Shown here: one piece after another, positions 1 through 10,974 of the stretch
Layout: each line of letters starts with the position of its first letter
Position numbering within the stretch: the stretch's first letter is position 1
Origin: Ixodes scapularis
Lineage: Eukaryota; Arthropoda; Arachnida; Ixodida; Ixodidae
Direction of reading: 5' to 3'
NCBI RefSeq assembly: GCF_016920785.2
Contig: NW_024609857.1
Coordinates: 70,368,252-70,432,251, forward strand
DNA: 64,000 bases
Notes under the pieces: model-generated
What the model was told of the DNA's origin: nothing
The model's database searches: none
The model's input: only the letters and a program-made list of their open reading frames with translations
Program-made: the position numbers and the translations under genes

Positions 1-2077
1 CGTTTGCCATCCTTATGGGCTTGTGGGACCATCGGCTAGCCAGTCAAGCGCAGTAACTGCGTCATGGCCTTGCGTTGCTAGTGCGAGTATCCGTGCTTGT
101 ATACATCCTAGCCATGGAATGCTCTCTGTTCTTTGGTGAAACGACGTATATAGAACCAGAGCGTTTACGCAACGCGGCACGCAATACTTGAAGTAAGGTA
201 TATGCTTAAATAATAATCGTGTGTTCAGTGTTTTAGGCATACATATTTACCTATGGGTGAAGTCGCGTATAGCCATGGACTTTTTTAATCTATTTCACCG
301 AGAGAAATTTAACAGGACAACTGCATCGTGTCTTCAATGATACGTTGCAAGCCTGGGAGGGTTGTTTTAATTGTACGACAGTTACTTGTGCGTGCGCTGT
401 ATATAAAAAATAGGCTTAACCATAGGTATACTATGACATGTTGTTATTAGATTTAGAGTACCAGGGCTTTAAAATAAACGCGTAAAAACGTCTAAAACGA
501 GATTTCAAAAAATACAAACACCAGACTCCTCCCCCAATCATTTCGAAAACAGTAACTTGCTAATAATAGTTACTTTCTACTTTTACGCAACGGGTATATT
601 TGCGACATTTGTCACACAGTACTGCGCATCCTGTGCATTCCCAAGTTCACTCATAAGAAAAGTTTATGGAAGAGGAGATCTGAAGCTCAACCGATCTCGG
701 ATCGGTTGAGCTTCAGATCTCCTCAGATCCTTACATAACACGCGCTCTGATGACGGTGCACATAGAAGAAACCAACAGTTATACATGCTTTCTCTTTTTT
801 TCTTAGCGCTTGCCCCGTTTATCTGGCTACGTTTTTGGTGTATAGTCAATTTTTTTACGTAAGCGCGATAAAATTATTGCTTTGGTTTGACACAGTACAT
901 AGCACAAAGGGATTTGGCATGATAGCTGTACGTTATGCTTACGACTAATATTTACGTGTGAGCGATAATCTATCGAGATTTGAGAGAAGGCATGTATTTA
1001 TGTTTGTTTCTTCCGTAATATTTTTGAAGCATCCTAATCAGTGCTCATACCTTTCCATATACTTGCATGTTCAGGGATTTCCCGTAGTCGAACTTCTGAA
1101 AGCATCCACATTTTGCATTCTGTAACGCAGAGGTTAACAATAAGACTGTGATGGCTTTTTAGAAAGGAGAAAGCACACATTCAGACTAGATCACCTAATG
1201 TACATTACTACAATATACCCATAACCTTCAGTTTCTCCGCGTGCTTGGAAGATATCCTCGCAATCGTTAGACCTATCTATAGAAATCAAACTTACGGTAC
1301 TGCGCATTGCAGTTCATGGCTAAGAGGAGCTGCACTGGCACTGTGAAGCCCGCTTAGAGTCGTGCGAATAATTATTTCAGCGAGCAGTTATGATAAGTTG
1401 ATAAAATAAAGGCATCATTTAGCCGTCGCGAGTATTTCACGATTAACTCATGAGGAGTCAGCAGTCATTAATTTCAAATTACAGATCACTTGACTCTCCT
1501 ATGCGAAACATGCCCAGAAAATGTCAGTTTAAGAGCCTAGTGTGCTACATTCAAGAGAATATATGCAGAATGCTTATATGTAGAAGTGAGAAATCATATA
1601 AGATAAATGCAACTATATACATTTAGGCTATCCCCTCACCCGACTCTGCTATAGGTTTGAGCACTGTATCACAAATACAAAAAGCTGAAGCCTCCATATC
1701 TCTATTTCCTAACACCACTGAAGTGCTGTTGAAGCGGTTGTGTTATTTTCCAGCATGAAAAAAAAAATTTGCGCCACCGTTGTTTTGCACCTGCCTTACT
1801 AAGCGTTCCTTAGCGAACTTTTGGTGCTCCAAGAATGGTTAATACTAGTATTACTGTAAATTTTTTCGCAATTCTGGAATAATTTGACTACTTTTAGGGT
1901 TTGTTGTAATTGCAGTCACCTAAAATATTTCGTATCTTCGTATGTTGAAATTTATTTGTAAACTGACATGAAAGTATGGTTTTACATGATGTGATTACAA
2001 CTTAAACTATTATTTTATAACTTTAGAACAAAAGAAGGACGGAAAGAAAAAACGTGGTTTTGGCGAGATGTGCTTAC
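1..2077. other. No recognisable gene; region where the missing 3' lipase exons would be expected
   Basis: AT-rich sequence with no exon that I can support. The lipase exon ending at 2078 has a good GTAAGC donor, so at least one further exon should lie to the left on the minus strand. I looked for a C-terminal lipase exon (the Asp motif and the His-x-Asp-Phe type motif) and found none that is convincing, so those exons are either beyond the left edge or lost. A perfect hairpin at 672-724 is the only clear structure. Confidence 0.5.
672..724. repeat. Perfect hairpin, 24-bp arms, 5-bp loop
   Basis: The arm 672-695 is the exact reverse complement of 701-724, with the loop ctcgg between. The arms contain AGATCTGAAGCTCAACCGAT. 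No flanking target duplication is obvious. It may be the core of a very small fold-back element. Confidence 0.85.
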
Positions 2078-2149
2078 CTGCATCAGCCCGTACAGGTTGT
2101 CCACCGAAGTTCCAGAAGGTGTATGCTCCAGATACACTGGCAATCGACT
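2078..2149 (-). CDS. Lipase exon 7: HTPSGTSV motif
   Basis: It reads SRLPVYLEHTPSGTSVDNLY and then GLMQ, matching the family pattern with H-x-P-x-G-T-S. The donor GTAAGCAC is good. The acceptor gtgattgaag lacks a pyrimidine tract and is weak. Phase 0 at both ends. The gene must continue to the left for the rest of the catalytic domain. Confidence 0.85.
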
Positions 2150-2680
2150 CTTCAATCACACCCCTCTGAATGCTGTCTCAGAGATACGCTTTTCTGAACA
2201 GCCGTGAGCATGCTTCCCCTAATGCTAAAAGTTGCAAAGGCGACAAATTTTTAATAGTTGATTATCTATTTTCATTGTCTAATTTGCACGCTAATGTCAG
2301 AACCGTTGTAGCTTTATCTCCTTCGCAAAACATTAGCGCATGTTATTTAAGAAATAAGCAGCGGCACGAATCTTGGAAAGGACAGAAAAGTCTTAGGTCT
2401 GGAATGGAATGTAAAGGCAGTTCTGATTATTACATATTTTGAACTATTTTTATAGCATGGATTATTTCCTAAAGAACCTTTGCCACACGGGTGTTGTACT
2501 AGAAGCACATGTCTCATAAAAGTCTTCGAACCACTCTGTCTAGGGCATAAGTGATTAAATATCTATTGAGAATGAGGTTGTTACGAGTGGGTTATTAAAG
2601 AAACACTAAGTGGGATTCAACATCTAAGAGCTAGACTTCATTTTGAGCTCAAGTCAACAGTTAAAAGGGTTTCTCACTCT

Positions 2681-2985
2681 AAAAAAAAAGCCCGTGAATC
2701 TACGTTCCCGCACAATGCCCGGAGAGCCTATCACCGCAACTTACGGAGGCAGCTCAGCGAATAACGATGCCGAAACATGTTTAGACCGAAAAACGCAGTC
2801 TGAGTTGTGACATTAACCAATGCAAAACGTCACACTTGCATTGCTTAATGTCAAAATTCAGACTGTGTTTTTGGTTTAAATATATGCTTCGGCATCGTCA
2901 TTCTCTCAGCTGCCTCCGCAAGTTGCGGTGATTGGCTCTCCGAGCGTTGTGCGGGAAAGTAAACGCATGGGCTTTTTTTTTTTTA
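2681..2985. mobile_element. Fold-back MITE, copy 1 of a two-copy family
   Basis: About 305 bp, almost wholly palindromic. The left half runs from the poly-A and GCCCGTGAATCTAC through GGAGGCAGCTCAGCG and GATGCCGAAACATGTTTAGA to CAAAACGTCACAC near 2833. The right half is its diverged reverse complement, ending GTAAACGCATGGGC plus poly-T. It lies in the last visible lipase intron. A second copy is at 4061-4346. It has no coding capacity. Confidence 0.85.
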
Positions 2986-4060
2986 GACTGCTCAATGAAA
3001 GCTGTGCTTTCAGTGAAGTCGGGCTTCAGTATGTAACAGGTTGAAAGCTGTTACATATGGCATACGTTTCTTACAGCCGAGGTAGTGGGATTTTAGTGCG
3101 AAAAAAATGATATAATTGGTAAAATATTAATACCAAGACGGCTTTTTTTTTTTTTTTGAGCCGCTTAGCAAAAACAAACCAACTGGCTCCAATACCAATT
3201 CAAAAAATAAAATATTTGTTTATAAAAATATGTTGTGAATTAAATACTTTTATTTTTTTATACCGATTGTGTATATATTTCTTTACTTTCAAAACAGTAT
3301 ATTTCTTTTAGCTTCTTTTCTTTCTGATTAGGCCAGAAAGAAGGGACAGCGCGAAATGACAAGACGAGGCACTGATCTCTTACAGTTCATGTGAGTACTG
3401 TGGGTTTTGCGGCCCACACTGTGTGAAGGAACTCGCGCTCGGCGCCCGGCCGGCAATGTACGCGCGAGCCACGAAATAGGCTCGGGCTCAGGCAGTACGT
3501 TCGCTGCAAGGATACAGTAAAGATGTGTGGTCTGAATTCTGAATCGTTGGTCCTTCTTTCGGATGAGCAGTAGCACCGAACCCTACAGTACTTAGAGAAA
3601 TAGAAAACAAATGCTTAAAACAGAATTTATTGCCCTGAAGACAAGAAATACTGCGTTTTCCCAGAATGCACCATTTTGACTGCACCCTGTACCTCTTTCA
3701 TGGTTGTTTTTATTTTCGTTCAGTCTTATTTGTGAATAACTGAAAGAACTTTGGCGGTGTTTATATTTTTTGTGCTGTTCTTATAAGAGCTTTAAGGACG
3801 CACGCATCGATGCTGCGCTATATCATGTCATGCATGAAGCTAACTATCCTCCTCAGTTTGAATGACTGAAAAAATGTAATAGTGTTGTTCTCAACAAAAA
3901 AAAGTGTGACGATGACATTGCAATCAATATGAAAAAAAAAAACATTTCACATGTCCAAACGTAATATGCTCTGTCACAAAAAGAAAAAAAAATTAGCCTC
4001 AGCAAACCTGCTTAAGTTAACTTCCCCAATGCACAAAACTGTTCTAACACTCCTTAAGAG

Positions 4061-4346
4061 GTGTGTTCGTCCACTTTCACGCACAACACTCGGAGAGCCA
4101 ATCAGCGCAACTTACGGAGGCAGCTCAGCGAATGACGATGCCGAAACATATGTTTAGACCAAAAAACGCAGGCTGAGTTGTGACATTAAGCAATGCAAAA
4201 CGTCACGCTTGCATTGCTTAATGTCACAACTCAGTCTGCGTTTTTTGGTCTAAACAGATGTTTCGGCATCGTCATTCGCTGAGCTGCCTCCGTAAGTTGC
4301 GCTGATTGGTTCTTTGAGTGTTGAGCGTAAAAGCAGACGCACAGAC
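4061..4346. mobile_element. Fold-back MITE, copy 2 of the 2681-2985 family
   Basis: The left half (CTCGGAGAGCCAATCAGCGC, GGAGGCAGCTCAGCGAATGA, GATGCCGAAACATATGTTTA) is mirrored by the right half from about 4207. The two halves match each other better than those of copy 1, so this copy is probably younger. It is followed by a long T-run. Confidence 0.85.
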
Positions 4347-4688
4347 TTTTTTTTTTTTTTTTTTTTTGAGTGAACGATTTACGGTTTGAATGCTCGAATC
4401 ACGACCGCGGTGCCTGCAACTTGGCGGAGGCTTATTGCGGGGAAGGTATCACTAAGCGATACTTCGGCTTGATCTCGAAAGATGCTCAAGTGATCCGAAC
4501 TAATCCTCAGTTCCTCGCTGGGGCGTGTCAGGTGCCTTTGTTTGGTTTCGCACGTAAGCCCGCAGTATTTTCATAACAATAATGTCTTATTCTTAACACT
4601 GCGAGTTGGACTAGTTGTCACTTATGCATCGTGGTAAATACGCAAAAAAGAAAAAAACGGGGAGAGAAAAAAGTACACAGGACGAGGC

Positions 4689-5176
4689 GTAACCTGCAAC
4701 TGAACTTTACTGAAGGGAACCTATAAAAAGAAGAATAAAACCGCACATGCGCCAGGATGATGGACTTTCATTGACCACCTAAAAGGCCTGGTTTATGTTG
4801 GCCAGACGGGAAGGGGCAATAATGATAGAATCAAAGAACACTCCGCCGCCATTAGGCAATCCCGTCTGGACACTTAGCTGTACACTGTGATAGGTGTGAG
4901 TGCCAGGCCGCGTTAAATGGTACCAAGTTCGTGGCAAAATTGTAAACAAAATTGGAACGCGAGATACATGAGGCATTCATGATAAGGGCTCATGGCGCGA
5001 ATGTGTGTATCAGTGCTCCCTCTGTTGCCCTATCCAAAAAGAAGCAGGCTTTTATCGGTCACTCAACAGTGACGGCAAGCTCTCCAGGTGGTTAATGTAA
5101 GTCCATCATCTTTGCGCATGCGCGGTTTTATTCTTTTTTCAAATGTTTCATTCAGTAAAGTTCAGTTGCAAGTTAC
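4689..5176 (+). mobile_element. Penelope-like element fragment with inverted terminal repeats of about 79 bp
   Basis: 4689-4767 (GTAACCTGCAACTGAACTTT ... GATGATGGACTT) is the inverted copy of 5098-5176 (AAGTCCATCATC ... AGTTCAGTTGCAAGTTAC). Between them is a decayed GIY-YIG nuclease on the plus strand. Penelope-like elements end in a GIY-YIG endonuclease and often carry repeated or inverted terminal segments, which fits this arrangement. It is inserted in a lipase intron. Confidence 0.75.
4773..5099 (+). pseudogene. GIY-YIG endonuclease C-terminus of a Penelope-like element, decayed
   Basis: The first frame reads DHLKGLVYVGQTGRGNNDRI and then KEHSAAI, which is the GIY-YIG core (here G-L-V-Y-V-G-Q-T-G-R-G). 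It meets a TAG near 4875. A shifted frame continues with CDRCECQAALNGTKFVAKL, then a TAA, then LEREIHEAFMI and VCISAPSVALSKKE, the conserved glutamate-containing helix region, and stops near 5099. One frameshift and one internal stop make it inactive. Confidence 0.75.
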
Positions 5177-5598
5177 ACCTTTTCTAGTCTACTTCTTTCT
5201 TTGTCACTGTGTATTGTTGGCGTATTTACCACCATGTATTTTTATTTTTGCGGGCCTACATGTAGGTAAATGTACTTCCAATTCGGGTGATAATAAAAGA
5301 AAAATATCCGATTTACCTGACTGCAAGCACAAATTAAACCTCAAATAGAAGTCGAATTAAATAAACATCTCCGGCATAAAAGAAAAAAAAAGTATTTCTA
5401 TATTTATTTAAAGACAGACCTTATTCAAATTAATACAAGAACCTGTCAGTGGTTTTAAAAATAAAAACGGTGCAGTGGTCGCTCTTTATCCTGTTTGCTC
5501 ATTAGGCTATTGTACCCTTGGCTGTCTGTTTAATTATTATCACTGATTGACGAGAAGTATGCCAGACATAGCGACTTTAAATGTGCATGTTTACTTAC

Positions 5599-5754
5599 CT
5601 TGTTCAGTTCTTTAGAATCCACGTCGGCGATGAGGAACACGCCTGTTTCGCAAACCGGTCCGGTTAAATTGTCGCTGCAGAACAGCTTAGCGAGTTCTTT
5701 TGTCGCGCAGCTTCTAGGAAGAAGTGCTCCGTGTCCAATGATGTTTAGCATCGG
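5599..5754 (-). CDS. Lipase exon 6: lid/cap region with cysteines
   Basis: The acceptor is ggctttccag and the donor GTAAGTAA, phase 0, 52 codons. It starts PMLNIIGHGALLPRS and contains three cysteines at residues 16, 29 and 38 of the exon, then FLIADVDSKELNK. The pattern of E/A-x-L-P, a Cys-rich stretch and a hydrophobic run before an N-x-S/K turn fits the cap domain of acid lipases. Confidence 0.85.
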
Positions 5755-5876
5755 CTGGAAAGCCATGGATATAAGATCCTCTTTAAGGTCTCTATTTCAA
5801 AGTGCGAGATACATTTCAAAAGGATACAAAAAATCACGAACTTTGGAAATTAAGTGATTATTGTTAAAATAGTTTT

Positions 5877-5912
5877 ATCAATCAATCAATCCGTCAATGA
5901 ATCAATATTTTT
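5877..5912. repeat. Short (ATCA/TCAA)n microsatellite
   Basis: atcaatcaatcaatccgtcaatgaatcaat next to a T-run. Tails of this type are also seen at the 3' ends of tick LINEs, but no LINE body adjoins it here. Confidence 0.6.
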
Positions 5913-6697
5913 TTTCATGGCGAGAAGAAACCCTCATTGGAAGATTTCAAGCTACAAAAGGCAAAACAAAGTTGCCTGATAACTAACGTTTAGGCCAATT
6001 CATTTTTTATCACCACACCCCTTTACACTGTACTGAGGTTAGGTGATCTAGAAACTGCTGGGCAGAGCCGTTGGTGAGCATTTTACAACCCTTATACATT
6101 GGTTTGAAGTAAGTATGTGAGTTCGTAAGCGATGGGAAGGTTAACAAGCCGCAGTTTTTGTCTTACTCTGGGCTTCGGTTGCTTCAATAAATGGAAGGAT
6201 TTTAAAAACGTCTTCATAGAGGAGCCTATACAGAGTTAGCATATCTTAAAACCAAGTGACTGTGCGAGTAAGGCAAAAGATGTAATGCGCGGAGCTGAAC
6301 AACTTTAATTTGCGAAGTGACGTTTAGGTAGTTTATATGAAGGCTACGCAATATTTACTAATAATGCGTGTTTCTTTATTCAGTTAAAATGATTCCTACG
6401 TGCCTCTTTGTGAGAATGATTATTTGTTAAGCTAATAAGTGACCACTGCAATGTTTGCTTATACTTTCTTTCCTGTGTCTGTTAACAGATATATTATTGT
6501 AGACCTGTCAAACACGTGAAGCGAAATGGATTTTTCTAAACAAGATTGTTGAAGATAAAGAAATCAGCCATTCTTTACTTCTTTTGTTATGCTATTCATC
6601 TGCTTAATTTGACTGAAAACAGAACGCGTGTCATCCGCTTTCCAAGCAGTTTGATTTATTTAACACAAGTTGCACTTTAAAGGCGATGTACACTTAC

Positions 6698-6790
6698 CGC
6701 AACTATATCTGCAAATGGCAGAAAACGTCTTGCGGGTCCTCTGAAGTTTTCAAGGAATGCAATTGGCGCCATTGCAGTAAACAGAGTTAT
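6698..6790 (-). CDS. Lipase exon 5
   Basis: The acceptor is ttaatctag and the donor GTAAGTG, both strong, phase 0 on both sides, 31 codons. It reads ITLFTAMAPIAFLENFRGPA and then RRFLPFADIVA. This is the strand after the nucleophile elbow, where relatives have a L-F-x-A-L-A-P-V pattern. Confidence 0.85.
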
Positions 6791-7692
6791 CTAGATTAAG
6801 AAAATTAGCAATACTATAGGTTATTCAGTGTCTATAAAGAAGGTGCGAAATGAGACAATTCAGTATGTAGTAAAGTAGGTGGGAAAAAGTTGCAGTATTA
6901 TTTGTTGCTGCGGTTACTATTACTACTACCGCTACTATTGATACTAATACTATATAAATATGTAAGTATTAGGATATTGTCACGTGACGTAGCAGCAGGT
7001 TAATATCAATAGTTTGCCAAAATGCCACAGACTTTTCTTATAAATATATCAGATATATAAATATGAAGAGTAAATTTCCCATACTGTAATACCGTAAATG
7101 CCAAAAGAGACACTGGTTCTTACGGCCAAATATATCAAACTATATTTGAATAAAAATATATCCGGATGACCTGGAACATGAAGCTGAATCAATTTTAACA
7201 ACTGGGGCACATCCAGTATTAAGATAGCGAGATGTCAAACCTTGGTTGCATCTAAATTTAGATTTTTAAATTTATGCGAGTTGCCAGTTGAGTGGATATT
7301 ATTTTTATTCATTTTGTTGGCTGCCAAACATAATGTAATACGGAAATGTTCGATGTAATGTGCTGAGAAATAAAGGCAGGAATTTAAAAGCTTGTTTACT
7401 CTGAAATGACAAGCCCCGAGTGCCTACTGTAGTATAAAAGAAAAAAAAATGATATTTGAAGCTCATCAGGCACTCTTAAAGATAAAAAAGATACATTTGT
7501 TAAATCGGTTTGGCACAGGCATGTCTTTATTTGTGAAAGTAACTTTGATAATATTCAAAAGTCACAATCTTTTATTCCAACTCGAGAATACGAATAGAAA
7601 TATGCACTGTAATGGTTTCTCGTCATTATCCTCGCTTTTTTTGTTGAGAATGTTAAATTATAGTTGCCCAAAATATTATAAAAATATTATAC

Positions 7693-7843
7693 CTTATCGT
7701 TGTATTCCGGTTTTTCAGAAAGCAGGCCAAACAAAACTTGTGTTCCTTGAGACCAGCCAATGTACTGCATCTTCTGCTGCCCCGATATTTTCAATACGGC
7801 GTTTATCGTTGCTGGGATGTCATAGGAGATGATTTGGTCCGCG
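7693..7843 (-). CDS. Lipase exon 4: nucleophile elbow GWSQG
   Basis: The acceptor is cttctttag and the donor GTATAATATT, the weakest donor of the gene. After completing the carried codon it reads ADQIISYDIPATINAVL, then KMQYIGWSQGTQVLFGLL. GWSQG is the Gly-x-Ser-x-Gly elbow carrying the catalytic serine; family members more often have GHSQG, so His to Trp at the second position is notable. The hAT-like element starts only about 50 bp upstream of this exon. Confidence 0.88.
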
Positions 7844-7895
7844 CTAAAGAAGAACGGTACGGTGAAAATACTTTCAATATCTGATGAGCTTTATA

Positions 7896-10516
7896 CAGAC
7901 TGGGGAAGTAATCCGTTACTTTTTCAAGTAATTTTGTAATTGCTACGTTACTTTTTTCGGAAGTAATTTATAATGTAATTTCGTTACAACATATTGGTAA
8001 CGGATTACATTAATTACCGCTTACTTTTAAAAAAAGTGAGCACAATACAGTAATTAAAGCAATATCAGCAGAACATTCAGGAGCATAAAGAGGGAAAATT
8101 CAACAAAATAGAAAACATCAGGAAGGGGAGAATAGCCGAAAAGAAAACACGATTTTTTGTATGACCAGTCACTAGAACCACTAGAAAACGGGCAAGTAAC
8201 GTGCAAGTATTCGAAAGAGAAACATAAAGTAAGAAGGGGCGTCACGAGGGTCAGCGGCACCCGGGGCGGTAGCCCGCCGCGACTTACCCCCCTTGCTCTC
8301 GTGGCCCGCCGCGACACCCCCCTGAGCGCTGCACCCGGGCCAGTGCGCCCCCCCCCCCCGCCTTGTGACGCCACTACAAGTAAAACAACGCCGAGTAGCC
8401 TCTGCGTCGCCTGCCATCGTGTTTTTCTTCTTCTCCCGGCCAAAAAAATGCTCTTCGTGTTCTTTCTTTTTTTTTTTTTTTTTTTTTTTACACCGTTTTA
8501 TCTTTTCCGACAACTTCGACGTCGCCCGCTATTTTCACAGACACCAAACGCGGGTCCGTACCCCGTCGATTCGCGGCTTCGCAACTCGCGTAACAGACGA
8601 TGTAGCTTCGTGCAAGGGGGTCGAATTCTCTTCGTCTTTAATGTGCGCTACTTTATTCTAGCGCACTCTTGGGGCAAGGCTGAAAAGCGCCCGGCGCGAG
8701 CCTATGAGCATCGACTTCAAGGTTACAGACGATAGCTCTTTTGGTTTACTTGTCTTGGCATGGTCATCCAGTCCAATCCTCACTTAGTCACCTGTCAACA
8801 TAAAGGGGGCGGGAAGGGGGAGGGGCGTTAGGGCATCTAAGGACTGCTGAGAGAGAGAGAGAGAGAGAGAACGCTTAAAAGTGGTGTGATCCTTTATTGT
8901 TTTGTGAGACCGATGGCCTACGCTTCTCTCGCTCTCTATGCTCTCCCCTCCCCTGGCCTCCACGAATATTTGGATGAAAGTGAGAACCGATGAACGATCA
9001 ATAACCCGTAACCGCCACCTTTTCTCTGACTGGTCGAGTTTTCGGTCGTGGAGTGTCCGTCGTCTTCATGGACATCTCTTAATAAGATGTTCCAAATTCG
9101 GGGCATTAAGGAGAACGGAAAACTAGAGCTTCAGTGCATACTTTGTTTGCCCAAAAAGAAGTGGAAGCCGTTTACAACTCTCTGTAACGCCGAATTTGAT
9201 TGCAGCTCTTGAGGAGGAGGAGGGAAGAGTACTGAGGGGAGGGTAGACCCCTTCTCCTCCTCCCCTCATTCTTATTACGCTCCAGAGGGTCGCCTGATTT
9301 CGGGGGGAGGGGGTCACGTGACCTCGGGGGGTGTCACGTGACTTCGGGGGGTCACGTGACCTTGCGGGGTCACGTGACCTTGCGGGGTCACGTGGCCTTG
9401 GGGTTCACGTGGGGGCCACTTTGGGGGTCACGTGACCTTCAGGTGCCCTTGGAAGGGGTCACGTGACCTGGAGGGTCACGTGACCTTGGGGTAACGTGAC
9501 CTTGGGAGGGGTCACGTGACCTCGGGGGTCACGTGACCTTGGGGTGAACTTGGGAGGGGTCACGTGACCTGGGGGTCGCGGGACTTTGGGGTGACCTGGA
9601 GGTCACGTGACCTTGGGGGTCACGTCGTGACCTTGGGAGGGGTCACGTGACCTTGGGAGGGGTCACGTGATTTTGGGGGTCTTGGGGTAACCTCGGGAGG
9701 GGTCACGTGACCTTGGGGTGACCTTGGGGGGTGACGTAACCTTGGGGTGGCCTTGGGGGGTGACGTGACCTTGGGGTGACCTTGGGGGGTCACGTGAAAT
9801 TGGGGTGACCTTGGTTACGCCGACGGCGACGGCGACGGCGACGCCGCTCAAGCCGGAAACGGGCGCCTAAGAGCTGCGCTCTAAAACACATATTGTCATC
9901 ACCAAGAACAACAAACTCTAATCTAAGGAAACACATCAAGCTAAGCTAGGACACCTGCATTCTGCATTGGCTATACGTTTGAACCAAGTTTTTCTCTTTT
10001 TTTTAATAACAGGCGAAATACCTGAGTCAAAAGGGAGCTTCCGTGGATCGCAGCTTTACCTCCGAACCTCGTAGCGGGCGTAGACGCAGCTACTGAGCAT
10101 GCGCACTACTAGCTTTGTCTGCACAATTCTAGGGATCATTTCCGGAGGCCGTAAGCAAGCGGGATGGCGGATGTGGTTGCAGCTGTCGGTGCCTTGCCAG
10201 CTTACAGGTGAACGGAGTGCACCTACACTTTTTCTCTTAAATACAATGTTTTATTTTTACTAAGACTACCATTCCACGGGCGTATGAGAAATGAAAAGTA
10301 GCGTTGCAGAACATTTTTGAAAATATCAAAATTGTTTCTATTGTTTTCTACATAAGTGTACGGGAAAAGTAACATAAAAGTAATTTGTAACGTAACGAGA
10401 AAAGTAGCCCGTCACTTTTCAGCGCAAGTAATTAGGAACGGTAATCCATTATATTTGAGGCTCGATAATTTGTAATTGTAATCCATTACATTTTTCAAGT
10501 AACGAGTACAAGTCTG
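7896..10516. mobile_element. hAT-like non-autonomous element with 8-bp target duplication
   Basis: The left end CAGACTGGGGAAGTAATCCG and the reverse-complemented right end CAGACTTGTACTCGTTACTT both start CAG and are followed by TTAC/GTAA-rich repeats, similar in style to Tol2-type hAT termini. The flanks are gctttata (7888-7895) and gttttata (10517-10524), an 8-bp duplication with one mismatch, as expected for hAT. The interior has GC-rich low-complexity sequence, a GA microsatellite near 8850 and a large CACGTG array. I see no transposase. It lies between lipase exons 3 and 4. Confidence 0.8.
9303..9812. repeat. Minisatellite of about 18-20 bp units built on the palindrome GGTCACGTGACC
   Basis: Irregular units of the type GGGGTCACGTGACCTTGG. 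The ten-base motif GTCACGTGAC occurs exactly 13 times between 9313 and 9711, with further degenerate copies. That motif is an E-box with the flanks preferred by MiT/TFE factors (the CLEAR element). The array sits inside the hAT-like element in the lipase intron. A GGCGAC microsatellite follows at 9815-9845. Confidence 0.9.
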
Positions 10517-10820
10517 GTTTTATATATTCGAAAATAACGCGTAATTGGTGTCATGGTGTAAATACTGTAGCATTGTTTACCGGTTTCGATTGCGCGTATA
10601 CCTGTATATTTTTGGGATGTCTTAAATGAGCAGATGTTTATAGTTCTATAGACCCCTTTCAACATCCGCCAAAGTCTGTTGGTCGAAATATGCAGCCTTA
10701 CTAAGCAAACACCGTAAAAACCCGGTCTCGCGTTTTCTCAGTATCGCCTGTATATTTTCAATGATTTCTTTATTTATTACTGTGTTCGAGAGTGCGCCAA
10801 GTACAGCCACATTGGCTCAC

Positions 10821-10932
10821 CTGAAAGTTTAAAAGGATTTATCGTCACGGCTCAGGCTCACATGGTTGGTGTAGGTGTTGCCTCGATAATTTCCGAGCCA
10901 CACGTCGAACCCGGCATCGGCAAGTATGAAGG
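10821..10932 (-). CDS. Lipase exon 3, containing an in-frame TAA stop
   Basis: The acceptor is gaatccag and the donor GTGAGCC. The exon reads AFILADAGFDVWLGNYRGNT, then YTNHVSLSRDDKSF, then TAA, then TFS up to the donor. Relatives have FW followed by a short stretch ending in an aromatic and Ser, so the stop replaces the family Trp. Changing TGG to TAA needs two substitutions. Phase enters with 1 base carried and leaves with 2, and both fit the neighbouring exons. A GTGAGC earlier in the exon (after ACCAACCAT) is a possible donor, but it would give a phase that hits a stop in exon 4. Confidence 0.85.
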
Positions 10933-10974
10933 CTGGATTCGGTACATAATTTGAGAAACATTGGGGACTTTTAG

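Noticed and set aside
13..60. Minus-strand frame ending ALDWLADGPTSP, resembling the catalytic-Asp motif (DWLAD) of acid lipases near the position of the missing exon
   Set aside because: The sequence upstream in the same frame has no lipase resemblance and the expected Gly/His before DWLAD and following P-x-D-V are absent. A five-residue match is probably chance.
8157..8735. 192-codon plus-strand ORF
   Set aside because: It crosses GC-rich low complexity and a T-run (poly-Phe) inside the hAT-like element, and has no domain or splice support.
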